From Chryseobacterium paludis (GTDB taxonomy: Bacteria > Bacteroidota > Bacteroidia > Flavobacteriales > Weeksellaceae), in assembly GCF_025403485.1 (NCBI RefSeq), contig NZ_CP099966.1, positions 2,480,001-2,544,000 of the forward strand: a stretch of 64,000 nt of DNA, given 5' to 3'. Shown piece by piece: positions 52,139 through 60,703 of the stretch (position 1 is its first letter; every line of letters starts with the position of its first letter). The notes below the pieces were generated by a model, which was not told the origin of the DNA, made no database searches, and saw only the letters and a list, made by a program, of their open reading frames with translations. Made by a program: the position numbers and the translations under genes.

Positions 52139-53611
52139 ATGTATACATTAGAAGAAATACAAAATTTTAAAGGAAAGTATCCTAAACAGCTTTGGACGCT
52201 ATTCACGGTAGAAATGTGGGAGCGTTTTTGTTTTTATGGGATGCGTGGTGTTCTTACGATTTTCATGGTGGATCAATTAGGTTTATTAGAAGATAAAGCG
52301 AACTTACAATATGGCGCCATACAGGCTTTCATTTATGCTTTTACTTTTATTGGCGGAATTTTTGCCGATAAAATTTTAGGATTCAAAAAATCCTTGGTTT
52401 TTGGAGGTATTATCATGTCAATCGGTAATCTTATTATTGCCTTTTCCCCACACGATTTCTTTTATTTTGGTATTACCTGCTCTATTATTGGGACTGGGTT
52501 CTTTAAACCCAATATTTCTTCCATGGTAGGAGAACTTTATAAAGAGGATGATCCGAGAAGAGATGCCGGATATGGCTTATTCTATGCAGGAATCAATATT
52601 GGTGGGCTTTTAGGTGGTGCTCTGTGTGTTTATCTGGGAAAATATTACTCCTGGTCCTGGTGCTTCCTTGCAGCAGCTATTGTGATGATTCTAGGTTTAA
52701 TTACTTTTTTTGCTACGAAAAAATCCTTAGGTCCTATTGGAGACTCACCGTTGCAAGTACTTCCACAATCAAAAAGAACTTTACGCGAAGTATTGGTCTA
52801 TATTGGTGCATTATTAAGCATGCCGCTTATTTTCATTATGGTGAAGAATACAAATTATACAGATTACTTTATGTATTTAATAGGTATTGCAGCTGTTGGG
52901 TATTTTATAGTTGAAACACTAAAACAAACCTCTCCTTATCAAAAGAAACTTGTTGCAGCATTTATATTTATCTTCATGTACTTTTTGTTCAACTCTATTT
53001 ATGAGCAAAGTGGCGGATCTTTATCTTTATTCGCGAAAGACAATTTAGTACATAAACTTTTAGGCTTCGGGATGGATCCCAATGTGATAAACAATAGTGC
53101 TAACTCTTTTTTCATTATTATTTTTAGTCCGCTGATCGGTTTAGCATGGATTGGTTTAAATAAAAGAAAACTTGAGCCTAATACCATTAACAAGTTCGGA
53201 ATTGGATTTTTATTCCTGGCTGCAGGATTCTTTTTATTTTATAGCCTGAGATATTTTGCCGGTTCAGATGGTAAGTCTTCACTCAACCTATTTACTTTTA
53301 CATGGTTGGTCATCACCTTTGGAGAGCTGTGCTTAGGACCAATAGGAATGTCCATTATCACCAAATTATCACCAAAGAAAATGTTTGGTATGATGATGGG
53401 ATTATGGTTTTTGGCAAGTGCATTCGGACAATTTGCAGCAGGGAAAATCGGAGCCAGCTTATCTGAGGCTAATACAGGAAATACTAACATGAGTAAACTT
53501 GTTGCTTATACTGATGGATATAAAACATTGGGAATCTATGCATTAATTGCCGGAGTGGTATTAATTTTGATGTCCTCCTTTGTGAGAAAATTAATGCAAG
53601 ATGTAAAATAA
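52139..53611 (+). CDS. POT family peptide MFS transporter
   Basis: The 490-residue product has FTVEMWERFCFYGMRGVL, FFKPNISSMVGELYKEDDPRRDAGYGLFYAGINIGG (in parts) and the usual helix pattern. It is the shortest and least inserted of the three paralogues and close to the typical POT length. Proton-coupled di/tripeptide import. The gene lies 110 bp after the second POT gene and behind a terminator, so it likely has its own promoter, which I could not pinpoint. A thioredoxin-like gene follows 44 bp later on the same strand. Confidence 0.95.
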   Translation: MYTLEEIQNFKGKYPKQLWTLFTVEMWERFCFYGMRGVLTIFMVDQLGLLEDKANLQYGAIQAFIYAFTFIGGIFADKILGFKKSLVFGGIIMSIGNLIIAFSPHDFFYFGITCSIIGTGFFKPNISSMVGELYKEDDPRRDAGYGLFYAGINIGGLLGGALCVYLGKYYSWSWCFLAAAIVMILGLITFFATKKSLGPIGDSPLQVLPQSKRTLREVLVYIGALLSMPLIFIMVKNTNYTDYFMYLIGIAAVGYFIVETLKQTSPYQKKLVAAFIFIFMYFLFNSIYEQSGGSLSLFAKDNLVHKLLGFGMDPNVINNSANSFFIIIFSPLIGLAWIGLNKRKLEPNTINKFGIGFLFLAAGFFLFYSLRYFAGSDGKSSLNLFTFTWLVITFGELCLGPIGMSIITKLSPKKMFGMMMGLWFLASAFGQFAAGKIGASLSEANTGNTNMSKLVAYTDGYKTLGIYALIAGVVLILMSSFVRKLMQDVK

Positions 53612-53655
53612 ATGTAAGCTTATTATGCTTATTTTTATTAATAATTAAAAATTAA

Positions 53656-54189
53656 ATGAAAAAAATTCTAAGCATAGTAAGTTTGTTTTTAATCACCTTC
53701 AGTTTTGCCCAAGTCAAATGGATGACTATTGAGGAGGCGCTAAAGGCTCAAAAACAAAATCCTAAAAAGATCCTTGTTGACTTTTATGCAGATTGGTGTG
53801 GCCCATGTAAAATAATGGACAAAAAGACTTATGGACATCCGGTTATAGCTCAAATTTTAAACGACAATTATTATCCGGTAAAATTCAATGCAGAAGAAAA
53901 AGGTGATATTGAAATCTTTGGAAGAACATTTTCAAATCACGATAAAGAGTATAAAAAAGGCAAAAATTCTTTGCACGAATTTACCCAATATATGAATGTG
54001 GCTGCGGTTCCAAGTACTGTTTTTCTGGATGAAAACGGAGGTCCCATTACGATCCTTCAGGGTGAACTTTCAGCGATTGAGCTTGAACCTTATTTAGAAT
54101 TCATTTCTAAGGATTTATATAAAAAAATTCGAACCCGTGAACAATGGGAAGATTATCAGAAAAGATTCAAATCTAAAATAAAGAATTAA
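53656..54189 (+). CDS. secreted thioredoxin-fold protein
   Basis: The 177-residue product has a signal peptide (ends near FSFAQ, residue 19) and a thioredoxin-fold domain with the WCGPC active site (Cys48, Cys51) in DFYADWCGPCK, a cis-Pro in AAVPSTVFLD and a C-terminal helical tail. It is a periplasmic disulfide oxidoreductase; whether it reduces or oxidises is unknown, but the WCGPC motif suggests thioredoxin-like reduction. It has a strong terminator downstream and lies 44 bp after the third POT gene. Confidence 0.9.
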   Translation: MKKILSIVSLFLITFSFAQVKWMTIEEALKAQKQNPKKILVDFYADWCGPCKIMDKKTYGHPVIAQILNDNYYPVKFNAEEKGDIEIFGRTFSNHDKEYKKGKNSLHEFTQYMNVAAVPSTVFLDENGGPITILQGELSAIELEPYLEFISKDLYKKIRTREQWEDYQKRFKSKIKN

Positions 54190-54193
54190 AAAT

Positions 54194-54225
54194 CAAAGAC
54201 TTTCAAATTATGAAAGTCTTTTTTC
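54194..54225 (+). terminator. terminator of the thioredoxin-like gene
   Basis: AAGACTTTCA and TGAAAGTCTT form a 10-bp stem followed by a T run. Confidence 0.88.
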
Positions 54226-54349
54226 TTAAAAAATTTGAAATTTTATTCTATTTTGCCGAAATTAGGGCTCGCTTACAAAAATGAATAGCTGATATGGAAT
54301 CTCATTTTTCTCACTAATTCATCTATTATTGTATTGAGCTTTTATCTGA

Positions 54350-56434
54350 ATGACTTTAGAAACTTCCATAGAATATGTCAAGGGAATCGGTCCCGAAAAG
54401 GCTAAACTCATTAAAAATGTGTTGGGAATTTCTATTGTAGAAGATTTATTAAACTTCTATCCTATTCGTTATTTGGATAAAAACAAAGTGTATAAGATTG
54501 CCAACCTTCAGGAAAGCAATATCGAAATTCAGCTAAAGGGAAAAATTACAAGTGTTCAGGAAATACAGACAGGTAAAACCAAAAGACTTACTGCAAAATT
54601 TAATGATGAAACGGGAATGATGGATCTGGTATGGTTCCAATATTCAAAATGGCTAAAGGAGCAGCTACCAATTAATAAGGAAATCTATATTTTCGGAAAG
54701 ATCAATTTATTTAACAATCAATTTTCAATGCCACACCCGGAGATTGAAATTGAGGAAAAAAAAGAAAATGACAATCGTCTAAGACCTATTTATCCCAGTT
54801 CAGAAAAATTAACAAAACGAGGTCTTAATCAGAAATTCTTTCAAACAATTCTTAGAAATATCTGCAAAGAAATTCCTAATCTTATTCAGGAGAATCTACC
54901 TGACTATATGATGCAGTCTTTTAAATTTTTATCAAGGCAACAAACTTTTTTGAATGTTCATTTTCCTCAAAATCTAGAATACTTTGAAAAAGCAAATTAC
55001 AGATTAAAATTTGAAGAATCCTTTTTCTTTCAGTTGGGTTATGGCTTAAAAAAGATCCATCATAAAAGTCAATCATTTGGAAATCCTTTTCCAATTGTTG
55101 GTGATTATTTTACCGGTTTCTACGAAAATCATCTTCCCTTTGAGCTTACTAATGCCCAAAAGAAGGTTTTAAAGGAAATTCGACTGGATATGAAGAAACC
55201 TATCCAGATGAATAGACTTTTACAAGGCGATGTTGGATCAGGCAAAACCATGGTTGCCCTGCTGACTATGCTTATTGCAATGGATAATGGATTTCAAAGC
55301 TGCATAATGGCTCCGACTGAAATTTTGGCGCAACAACACTACAACGGAATAAAGGAATTACTGGAAAAAACAGATATTAATGTTCGCCTATTAACCGGCT
55401 CTACAAAAGCTTCTGAAAGAAAAATAATCCATCAGGAACTTGAAAATGGAGAACTCTCGATTTTAGTAGGAACGCATGCAGTATTGGAGGACAAAGTAAA
55501 GTTTAAAAACCTTGGTTTAGCTATTATTGATGAGCAGCATAGATTCGGTGTTGCCCAAAGAGCTAAACTATGGGCAAAAAACAAAATTCCACCCCATATT
55601 TTAGTAATGACCGCTACTCCTATCCCAAGAACACTTGCTATGAGCTTTTATTCTGACTTGGATGTGTCTGTGATTGATGAAATGCCTGTGGGTAGAAAAC
55701 CTATCGTAACCGCACACAGAAGAGAAAAAGATCGAATGTATGTTTATAATTTCTGTAGAGATGAAATTAAAAAGGGCAGGCAGGTCTATTTTGTGTATCC
55801 CTTAATTGAAGAATCTGAAACCTTAGACTATAAAAATCTGATGGAAGGTTTGGAACACGTCATGGAGGCATTTTCAGAATATAATGTCAGTATGCTTCAT
55901 GGAAGAATGAAACCTGACGAAAAAGATGCAGCCATGAATTATTTTGCCTCGGGAAAAGCTGAGATTATGGTTGCCACCACCGTTATTGAGGTGGGCGTAA
56001 ATGTACCTAATGCTTCTGTTATGGTTATAGAAAGTGCTGAAAGATTTGGATTATCACAGCTTCATCAATTACGTGGCCGTGTGGGCCGTGGAGCTGAACA
56101 AAGTTATTGTATATTAATGACATCTGATAAACTATCTACTGAAAGCAGAACCCGTATCAGAACAATGACGGAAACGAATGATGGTTTTAAAATATCCGAA
56201 GTAGATATGCAGCTACGCGGTCCCGGGGATATCCTGGGAACTCAACAAAGTGGTGTTGTTGATTTTAAAAGACTGGATCTGGTAAAAGATTCAGCAATTA
56301 TAAAAACGACTAAAAAGGTCGTTGAAAAAATTCTGGAAACAGACCCTCTTTTAGGCAGAATCGATCACCAGATCATAAAAAATTATTATTTAAAGTATTA
56401 TAAAGGGAAAAATAAATGGAGCAAAATTTCATAA
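54350..56434 (+). CDS. recG: ATP-dependent DNA helicase RecG
   Basis: The 694-residue product has the RecG wedge (OB) domain in its first 200 residues (YVKGIGPEKAKLI, NKVYKIANLQE), a Walker A loop GDVGSGKTMVAL, the DEQH box in IIDEQHRFGVAQR, TATPIPRT (motif III) and QLHQLRGRVGRG (motif VI), with a C-terminal RecG tail. It remodels stalled replication forks and Holliday junctions. The length is right for RecG. The 599-bp region after it has no convincing gene. Confidence 0.96.
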   Translation: MTLETSIEYVKGIGPEKAKLIKNVLGISIVEDLLNFYPIRYLDKNKVYKIANLQESNIEIQLKGKITSVQEIQTGKTKRLTAKFNDETGMMDLVWFQYSKWLKEQLPINKEIYIFGKINLFNNQFSMPHPEIEIEEKKENDNRLRPIYPSSEKLTKRGLNQKFFQTILRNICKEIPNLIQENLPDYMMQSFKFLSRQQTFLNVHFPQNLEYFEKANYRLKFEESFFFQLGYGLKKIHHKSQSFGNPFPIVGDYFTGFYENHLPFELTNAQKKVLKEIRLDMKKPIQMNRLLQGDVGSGKTMVALLTMLIAMDNGFQSCIMAPTEILAQQHYNGIKELLEKTDINVRLLTGSTKASERKIIHQELENGELSILVGTHAVLEDKVKFKNLGLAIIDEQHRFGVAQRAKLWAKNKIPPHILVMTATPIPRTLAMSFYSDLDVSVIDEMPVGRKPIVTAHRREKDRMYVYNFCRDEIKKGRQVYFVYPLIEESETLDYKNLMEGLEHVMEAFSEYNVSMLHGRMKPDEKDAAMNYFASGKAEIMVATTVIEVGVNVPNASVMVIESAERFGLSQLHQLRGRVGRGAEQSYCILMTSDKLSTESRTRIRTMTETNDGFKISEVDMQLRGPGDILGTQQSGVVDFKRLDLVKDSAIIKTTKKVVEKILETDPLLGRIDHQIIKNYYLKYYKGKNKWSKIS

Positions 56435-57033
56435 AAAAACCGCAAAAAGAAAAAGATCTTTCCGCGGCCCCCTTATAAAACTGTTATTTAGAAGAAATTA
56501 CTTTCGTTCAGTAAAAAATTTATTTAGTAGAATGCTTACTATCTTGTGATGTAGTGTGGAGTGAAAATATTTATAGCATTTGTATTTTTGCCAAAGCCAC
56601 TACTAAATAAATTTTTAAAAAACAAAATGAATTATGTTTCCAACTTACTTATTATAAAAACTAACTGTGTTTGTCGAAAGGATTTTAAAAGAAACGAATA
56701 TAAATATCCCCCCAACGATCGAGTTTTCATGATTGTACCGTTTTGTTTAAAGATCTTCTTCGCTTTTCCGTTGGAAATTAATAATCCATTTTGTTTTACT
56801 AACATCGTGATTAATATAATTTACTTTCAAGATTTGAAAAAATAATTATTTACATTAATTGTTTTATATGATTAACTTGTGTTAGCACGTTTCTTGTACA
56901 AATTTCATCTATTGTTACTAATAACTATTTATATTATTATATTCAATAGTTATAAAATTTTCACCTTTTAGTGAGTATTATGTAATAAATATAAATCGTC
57001 TCTAAACTAAAAACCTAAAAAACTCAATATTCA
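56435..57033. other. intergenic region with inverted repeats, no gene
   Basis: This 599-bp stretch between convergent genes holds no supported gene. A 94-codon frame at 56561-56845 has no signal, domain or homologue I recognise and runs through the inverted repeat. It contains the 17-bp inverted repeat listed separately and a further 9-bp inverted repeat ATAACTATT/AATAGTTAT at 56922-56954. Confidence 0.5.
56514..56616. repeat. 17-bp perfect inverted repeat with nested stem (structured RNA or MITE-like candidate)
   Basis: AAAAATTTATTTAGTAG at 56514-56530 and its exact complement at 56600-56616 enclose 69 bp. Inside the left arm AATGCT (56531-56536) pairs with AGCATT (56575-56580), leaving a 19-base bulge on the right side. 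The total is 103 bp. The arrangement fits a long hairpin RNA or a small element with terminal inverted repeats; no clear target-site duplication is seen. Confidence 0.55.
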
Positions 57034-57480
57034 TCATACTTTAAGGATAAGATTATCCTTATTCAGTCCAGATGTATGATACTGCCAATTAAGTGTCACA
57101 ACTTCGGAAATCACTCTTTTTAAATCTTTATAATTATCCGGTTTCTTGATATAAATATTCGATCCTTTTACAAAAATTCTTTCCACATCTTCTTCTGATA
57201 AAGCCTCTGCATATACTCCTGTAATGATATTACTTAATCTAAAATCCATTTTTATTTCATCCAGACATTCTAAAATACTCTTTTGAGGAATATGATAGTT
57301 CATCAATAACATCTCAGGAATAAGAGCTTCAGCATTGTTAAGGTATTTCATTAAATCTTTACCATTCTGAAAAGACTGAACTTTTACTGCTATTTTTAGA
57401 TCTTTAAGTATATTTTTAAATAAAATAACATTTCCTTCATCGTCATCAACGAGGATCGCATTCAGATACTCTTTAGTCAT
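57034..57480 (-). CDS. degenerate response-regulator receiver protein
   Basis: I start at the ATG at 57480 (MTKEYLNAILVDDDEGN); the frame extends 9 codons further to 57507. The 148-residue product is a single receiver domain of the kind seen in Bacteroidota, with the acidic cluster Asp12-Asp13-Asp14 and the Lys of IYIKKP, but the phospho-acceptor Asp is Asn61 in LLMNYHIPQKSILECL. It has no output domain. Its start overlaps the end of the AraC-family gene by 8 bp, so the two are translationally coupled. I infer a phosphorylation-independent partner of that regulator. Confidence 0.85.
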   Translation of the reverse strand: MTKEYLNAILVDDDEGNVILFKNILKDLKIAVKVQSFQNGKDLMKYLNNAEALIPEMLLMNYHIPQKSILECLDEIKMDFRLSNIITGVYAEALSEEDVERIFVKGSNIYIKKPDNYKDLKRVISEVVTLNWQYHTSGLNKDNLILKV

Positions 57481-58054
57481 ACAGCATTTTATTAGTAACA
57501 ATGACACTTTGTTCTTTTCGTCTCTTGCCGATTATTTTATGAAACTGAGAGGGAGTAATACCTGTTGTATTCTTAAACTGTGTACTAAGATGTGCTACAC
57601 TGGAATAGTTAAGCTTATGAGCAATCTCGGTAAGATTAAGCTTATTATTGATAATCAATTCTTTCGCATATTCTATTTTCTGTAGAATAATGAAATTTTC
57701 TATGGAAGTATAAGCTACTTCAGAAAACAGATTTGATAAATAACCATAACTATGGTTCAATTTTTCTGAAATATAAATAGATGCTTTAACGGCAACAATA
57801 TCTTTAGAAAATACCAATTCTACAATAGCATCTTTTATTTTCTGTACCAATGCTATCTTTTGGCTTTCTATAATTTCGATACCATAATCTTCAAGATTTT
57901 TCTTAAAAATAGTATGTTGTTCTTGGGTAAATGCTTCGTAAAATTCGACTTCCCCAAAATTTAATAATCTATATTTTAAGCCTTGTTCCTTAAGTTTTTC
58001 ATCCAACACTTTTTTACAAAGAGCATTGAAATCAAATTTCACGTACATTTTCAT
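57473..58054 (-). CDS. AraC family transcriptional regulator
   Basis: The 193-residue product has an N-terminal alpha/beta region of about 90 residues (FDFNALCKKVLDEKLKEQGL, in parts) and a C-terminal AraC DNA-binding domain with two helix-turn-helix units, VKASIYISEKLNHSYGYLSNLF (in parts) and LTEIAHKLNYSSVAHLSTQFKN, ending TGITPSQFHKIIGKRR. The family type is common in Flavobacteriia and I recall it next to a receiver gene. The start of the receiver gene overlaps its 3' end by 8 bp. The effector and targets are unknown. No sensor kinase is nearby. Confidence 0.88.
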   Translation of the reverse strand: MKMYVKFDFNALCKKVLDEKLKEQGLKYRLLNFGEVEFYEAFTQEQHTIFKKNLEDYGIEIIESQKIALVQKIKDAIVELVFSKDIVAVKASIYISEKLNHSYGYLSNLFSEVAYTSIENFIILQKIEYAKELIINNKLNLTEIAHKLNYSSVAHLSTQFKNTTGITPSQFHKIIGKRRKEQSVIVTNKMLYD

Positions 58055-58150
58055 CCTAGTATAAGTGTGTTAATTATTTTGTAAATATAATATTTTATTT
58101 CATATAAAAGTGAAATAGGTTAAAAAATTTAAAATAAAATTCACAAACGC

Positions 58151-58180
58151 AAAAAACTCCTGTATTAATGAATACAGGAA
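58151..58180 (-). terminator. terminator downstream of the GNAT gene
   Basis: TCCTGTATT and AATACAGGA form a 9-bp stem; on the minus strand six Ts follow. It lies about 170 bp after the GNAT stop and before the AraC gene. Confidence 0.75.
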
Positions 58181-58346
58181 TTTAAACACTAAGGATGAAA
58201 AAAATATACTGATAAAAGCTAACAGCTTAAAACCAAGTATATGAATGTATTATTTTGAAGTGATTTGGTTCTACTGCAAATATCAAGCTTATATACAGGT
58301 CACCCGTTATAGAATTATAAGATAATGTTACAGAATTATAAGTCTA

Positions 58347-58850
58347 TTATTTGTGAATTATAAACTCCATGAGATAGTCGTCCATCACGAAATTATTTCC
58401 AATATCAAAAACCCCTTCATCATATATTTTATATCCTTGGGATTCATAGAATTTTCTTGCTGCATTAAATTTATTCACATTCAGGATAATTCTATTATCT
58501 CCATTTTCAAGTGTTTTCCCGGCTAGAAATACTAGTGCTTCTTTTCCAAACCCTTTTCCTTTACTTTCAGGAACAAGATAAATTCTGTGAAGCTTTGTGG
58601 TTTGATTTTCGTAACCGTGTTCATAGCCAACAAATCCTTCAGGCGAATCATTAACTTCATCTAATATTAGATAATAATGATACTTTGGATTCTTCAGATG
58701 ATTCGAAATTTCATCGGCTGAATACATTGTACTAAGCATATAATCCATCTGTTCTTCTGAAAGAATTTCTGCATAAGCATTTTCCCATGACCTTCTTGCC
58801 AAATCCTGTATAAGAGGAATATCTTTTTCAGTTGCTTTAATTAATTTCAT
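58347..58850 (-). CDS. GNAT family N-acetyltransferase
   Basis: The 167-residue product has the GNAT fold: an N-terminal IRxAxxxD-like start (LIKATEKDIPLIQDLA), a VGYEHGYE strand and the acetyl-CoA motif A region LVPESKGKGFGKEALVFL with the Q/R-x-x-G-x-G pattern, followed by NKFNAARKFYESQGYKI, the motif B helix. The acceptor is unknown. It lies 117 bp downstream of dapA on the same strand, beyond a terminator, so it is probably separate. Confidence 0.92.
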   Translation of the reverse strand: MKLIKATEKDIPLIQDLARRSWENAYAEILSEEQMDYMLSTMYSADEISNHLKNPKYHYYLILDEVNDSPEGFVGYEHGYENQTTKLHRIYLVPESKGKGFGKEALVFLAGKTLENGDNRIILNVNKFNAARKFYESQGYKIYDEGVFDIGNNFVMDDYLMEFIIHK

Positions 58851-58864
58851 GTCTTTTTATGATT

Positions 58865-58893
58865 AAAAAAAGTGAAAAGCCGAAGCCTTTCAC
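58865..58893 (-). terminator. terminator of dapA
   Basis: On the minus strand GTGAAAGGC-TTCG-GCTTTTCAC (one G-U pair) is followed by seven Ts. The TTCG tetraloop is typical of strong terminators. Confidence 0.88.
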
Positions 58894-58967
58894 CTTATGT
58901 TATTTATTACTAATAAGAACAAACATTTTATCGACTCATAAATTGATAATCAGTTTACTCAGCTTTC

Positions 58968-59840
58968 TTAAATATTGATCATTTCTGCTTTTATCTTGGC
59001 ATACAATCCTTCAGAAGCTGGAACAAGTGGAAGTCGCAAAAAGTTTTTAATAATTCCTTTTTCAGTTAAAATAACTTTAACTCCACATGGGTTTCCTTCA
59101 GCAAAAATTAAGCGCGTAATCTCAACGAGTTTGTTATGAATCTTGTAAGCTTCTTTCACTTTTCCTTCAAAAGCTAACTGCACCATTGTTGAAAATTCTT
59201 TTGGATAAGCCTGCCCTATTACAGAGATCACTCCATCTCCTCCTGCCAGTGTAACAGGTAATGCATATTCATCATCTCCTGATACCAGTGAAAAACCTTC
59301 CGGTTTTTTTCTTAATATATCAAAATACTGAAGAATATTAGGTGCTGCTTCCTTAATCAAGATTAAATTTGGGTACTCCTTTGCTAAACGGAGTGTTGTC
59401 TCAGCTTCAATATTCTGTCCCGTTCTGGAAGGCACATTATAAATGATAATTTTTTTTCCTGTAGATGCCAGCACTTTATAATGCTGATAAAGCCCTTCCT
59501 GATTAGGCTTATTATAATATGGTGAAACGGATAAAATTGCCTCAAAAGCAGACACATCTGTTTCTTCAATTTGTTTTTTTACTTCTAGGGTATTATTTCC
59601 CCCAATTCCTAAAACTAAAGGAAGGCGTTTATTATTTACCTTAATGATATGATCTATAACCTGTTTCTTCTCTTCTTCAGAAAGTGTTGCAGCCTCAGCT
59701 GTAGTTCCCAAAACAACTAAATAATTGGTTCCGTTCTCAATATTGTATTCAACAAGTTTTGTTAAACTATCAAAATCAACGGATAAATCTTCATTAAAGG
59801 GTGTTACCAAAGCTACACCTACTCCTTTTAAAATGCTCAT
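58968..59840 (-). CDS. dapA: 4-hydroxy-tetrahydrodipicolinate synthase DapA
   Basis: The 290-residue product is a DapA-type TIM barrel with the Schiff-base Lys163 in LIKEAA, Tyr134 in IIIYNVPSRTG and Thr46/Thr47 in GTTAEAATLS, plus Arg139. DapA joins pyruvate and aspartate semialdehyde, the first step committed to lysine and meso-diaminopimelate. GTTAEA in place of the usual GTTGES is common in Bacteroidota. A -7-like TAAATTTG (minus strand, plus 59860-59867) lies just upstream. Terminated by a TTCG hairpin. Confidence 0.95.
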   Translation of the reverse strand: MSILKGVGVALVTPFNEDLSVDFDSLTKLVEYNIENGTNYLVVLGTTAEAATLSEEEKKQVIDHIIKVNNKRLPLVLGIGGNNTLEVKKQIEETDVSAFEAILSVSPYYNKPNQEGLYQHYKVLASTGKKIIIYNVPSRTGQNIEAETTLRLAKEYPNLILIKEAAPNILQYFDILRKKPEGFSLVSGDDEYALPVTLAGGDGVISVIGQAYPKEFSTMVQLAFEGKVKEAYKIHNKLVEITRLIFAEGNPCGVKVILTEKGIIKNFLRLPLVPASEGLYAKIKAEMINI

Positions 59841-59921
59841 CTGTTAGAATTATTTTTTCCAAATTTAATAATTTAGACTAAGAATTTATAATAAATAATA
59901 ATGTTTTATTATACATATAAT

Positions 59922-59929
59922 TATATTTG
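59922..59929 (+). promoter_or_regulatory. -7 promoter element of the 5'-nucleotidase operon
   Basis: TATATTTG matches TAnnTTTG 18 bp before the ATG at 59948. It overlaps the 5' end of the longer frame starting at 59927, which supports the downstream start. No clear TTG at -33. Confidence 0.5.
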
Positions 59930-59947
59930 CATATACTAAAAGAAATT

Positions 59948-60703
59948 ATGAAAAATAAATTCTTATTATTAGGAATTGCTTTGGTTTCCCTTACCTCTTG
60001 TAAAACAACTTCTTTACAAGTTGCAAATGTAGAAACTCAGAAAAATATTTCTATTAATAAAGAGCTAAAGAATGATGAAGCTTTTGTAAAGGTTATTGAA
60101 CCCTATAAACTGAAACTGGATAAAGAGATGAATCAAAAGATCTCTCATACCAACGTAGATCTTACAAAACAGGGAGATAACAGCAATCTTGGAAATCTTT
60201 TAGCTGATTACACTTTCAGTGGAGCAGATGAATGGGCAAAGACTCATCTTAAAAAAAATGTTGATGCTGCATTAATTAACATTGGTGGAATTCGTACTTC
60301 GATTGGAAAAGGTGATATTTTACTTAAGAATGTCTACGAAGTAATGCCATTTGAAAATGAAGTGGTTATCGTTAAAATGAAAGGATCTGATCTTGAAGGT
60401 CTATTTGAATACTACGCAAAAAAACAGGTCAACAATCCTGTTTCCCATTTATACATAGAAACCGACAACGGAAAACCAGCCAAAACTTTAATTAATGGTA
60501 AAGCAGTGAATTCTAATCAGGATTACTATATTGCAACCTCAGATTATTTGGCACTGGGTGGAGATAATATGAGCTTCTTTGCAAAAGGAGAATCAATTCC
60601 TACTGGAATAAAAATGAGGGAGTTATTTATTGATTATTTCAAAAGAAACTCAGAGGTTGTACCCAACACAGATATTCGTTTAAATTTTATTGGTAAGAAC
60701 TAA
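59948..60703 (+). CDS. 5'-nucleotidase C-terminal domain lipoprotein
   Basis: I start at the ATG at 59948, which gives a lipoprotein signal (LTSC, Cys17); the longer frame from 59927 adds 7 residues that overlap the promoter. The 251-residue product matches only the substrate-binding C-terminal domain of UshA-type 5'-nucleotidases: NLGNLLADYTF, INIGGIRTSIGKGDI, NVYEVMPFENEVVIV and YIATSDYLALGGDNM. The metallophosphatase half is encoded by the next gene, whose ATG overlaps this stop (TAATG). The two probably form one periplasmic nucleotidase; catalysis needs both. Confidence 0.9.
   Translation: MKNKFLLLGIALVSLTSCKTTSLQVANVETQKNISINKELKNDEAFVKVIEPYKLKLDKEMNQKISHTNVDLTKQGDNSNLGNLLADYTFSGADEWAKTHLKKNVDAALINIGGIRTSIGKGDILLKNVYEVMPFENEVVIVKMKGSDLEGLFEYYAKKQVNNPVSHLYIETDNGKPAKTLINGKAVNSNQDYYIATSDYLALGGDNMSFFAKGESIPTGIKMRELFIDYFKRNSEVVPNTDIRLNFIGKN

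Noticed and set aside
53612-53655. Weak hairpin after the third POT gene
   Set aside because: The stem is only about 5 bp and AT-rich, so I do not call it a terminator.
56561-56845. 94-codon open frame in the gap after recG
   Set aside because: It overlaps the inverted repeat, has no signal peptide, motif or promoter, and its composition looks like translated AT-rich non-coding DNA.
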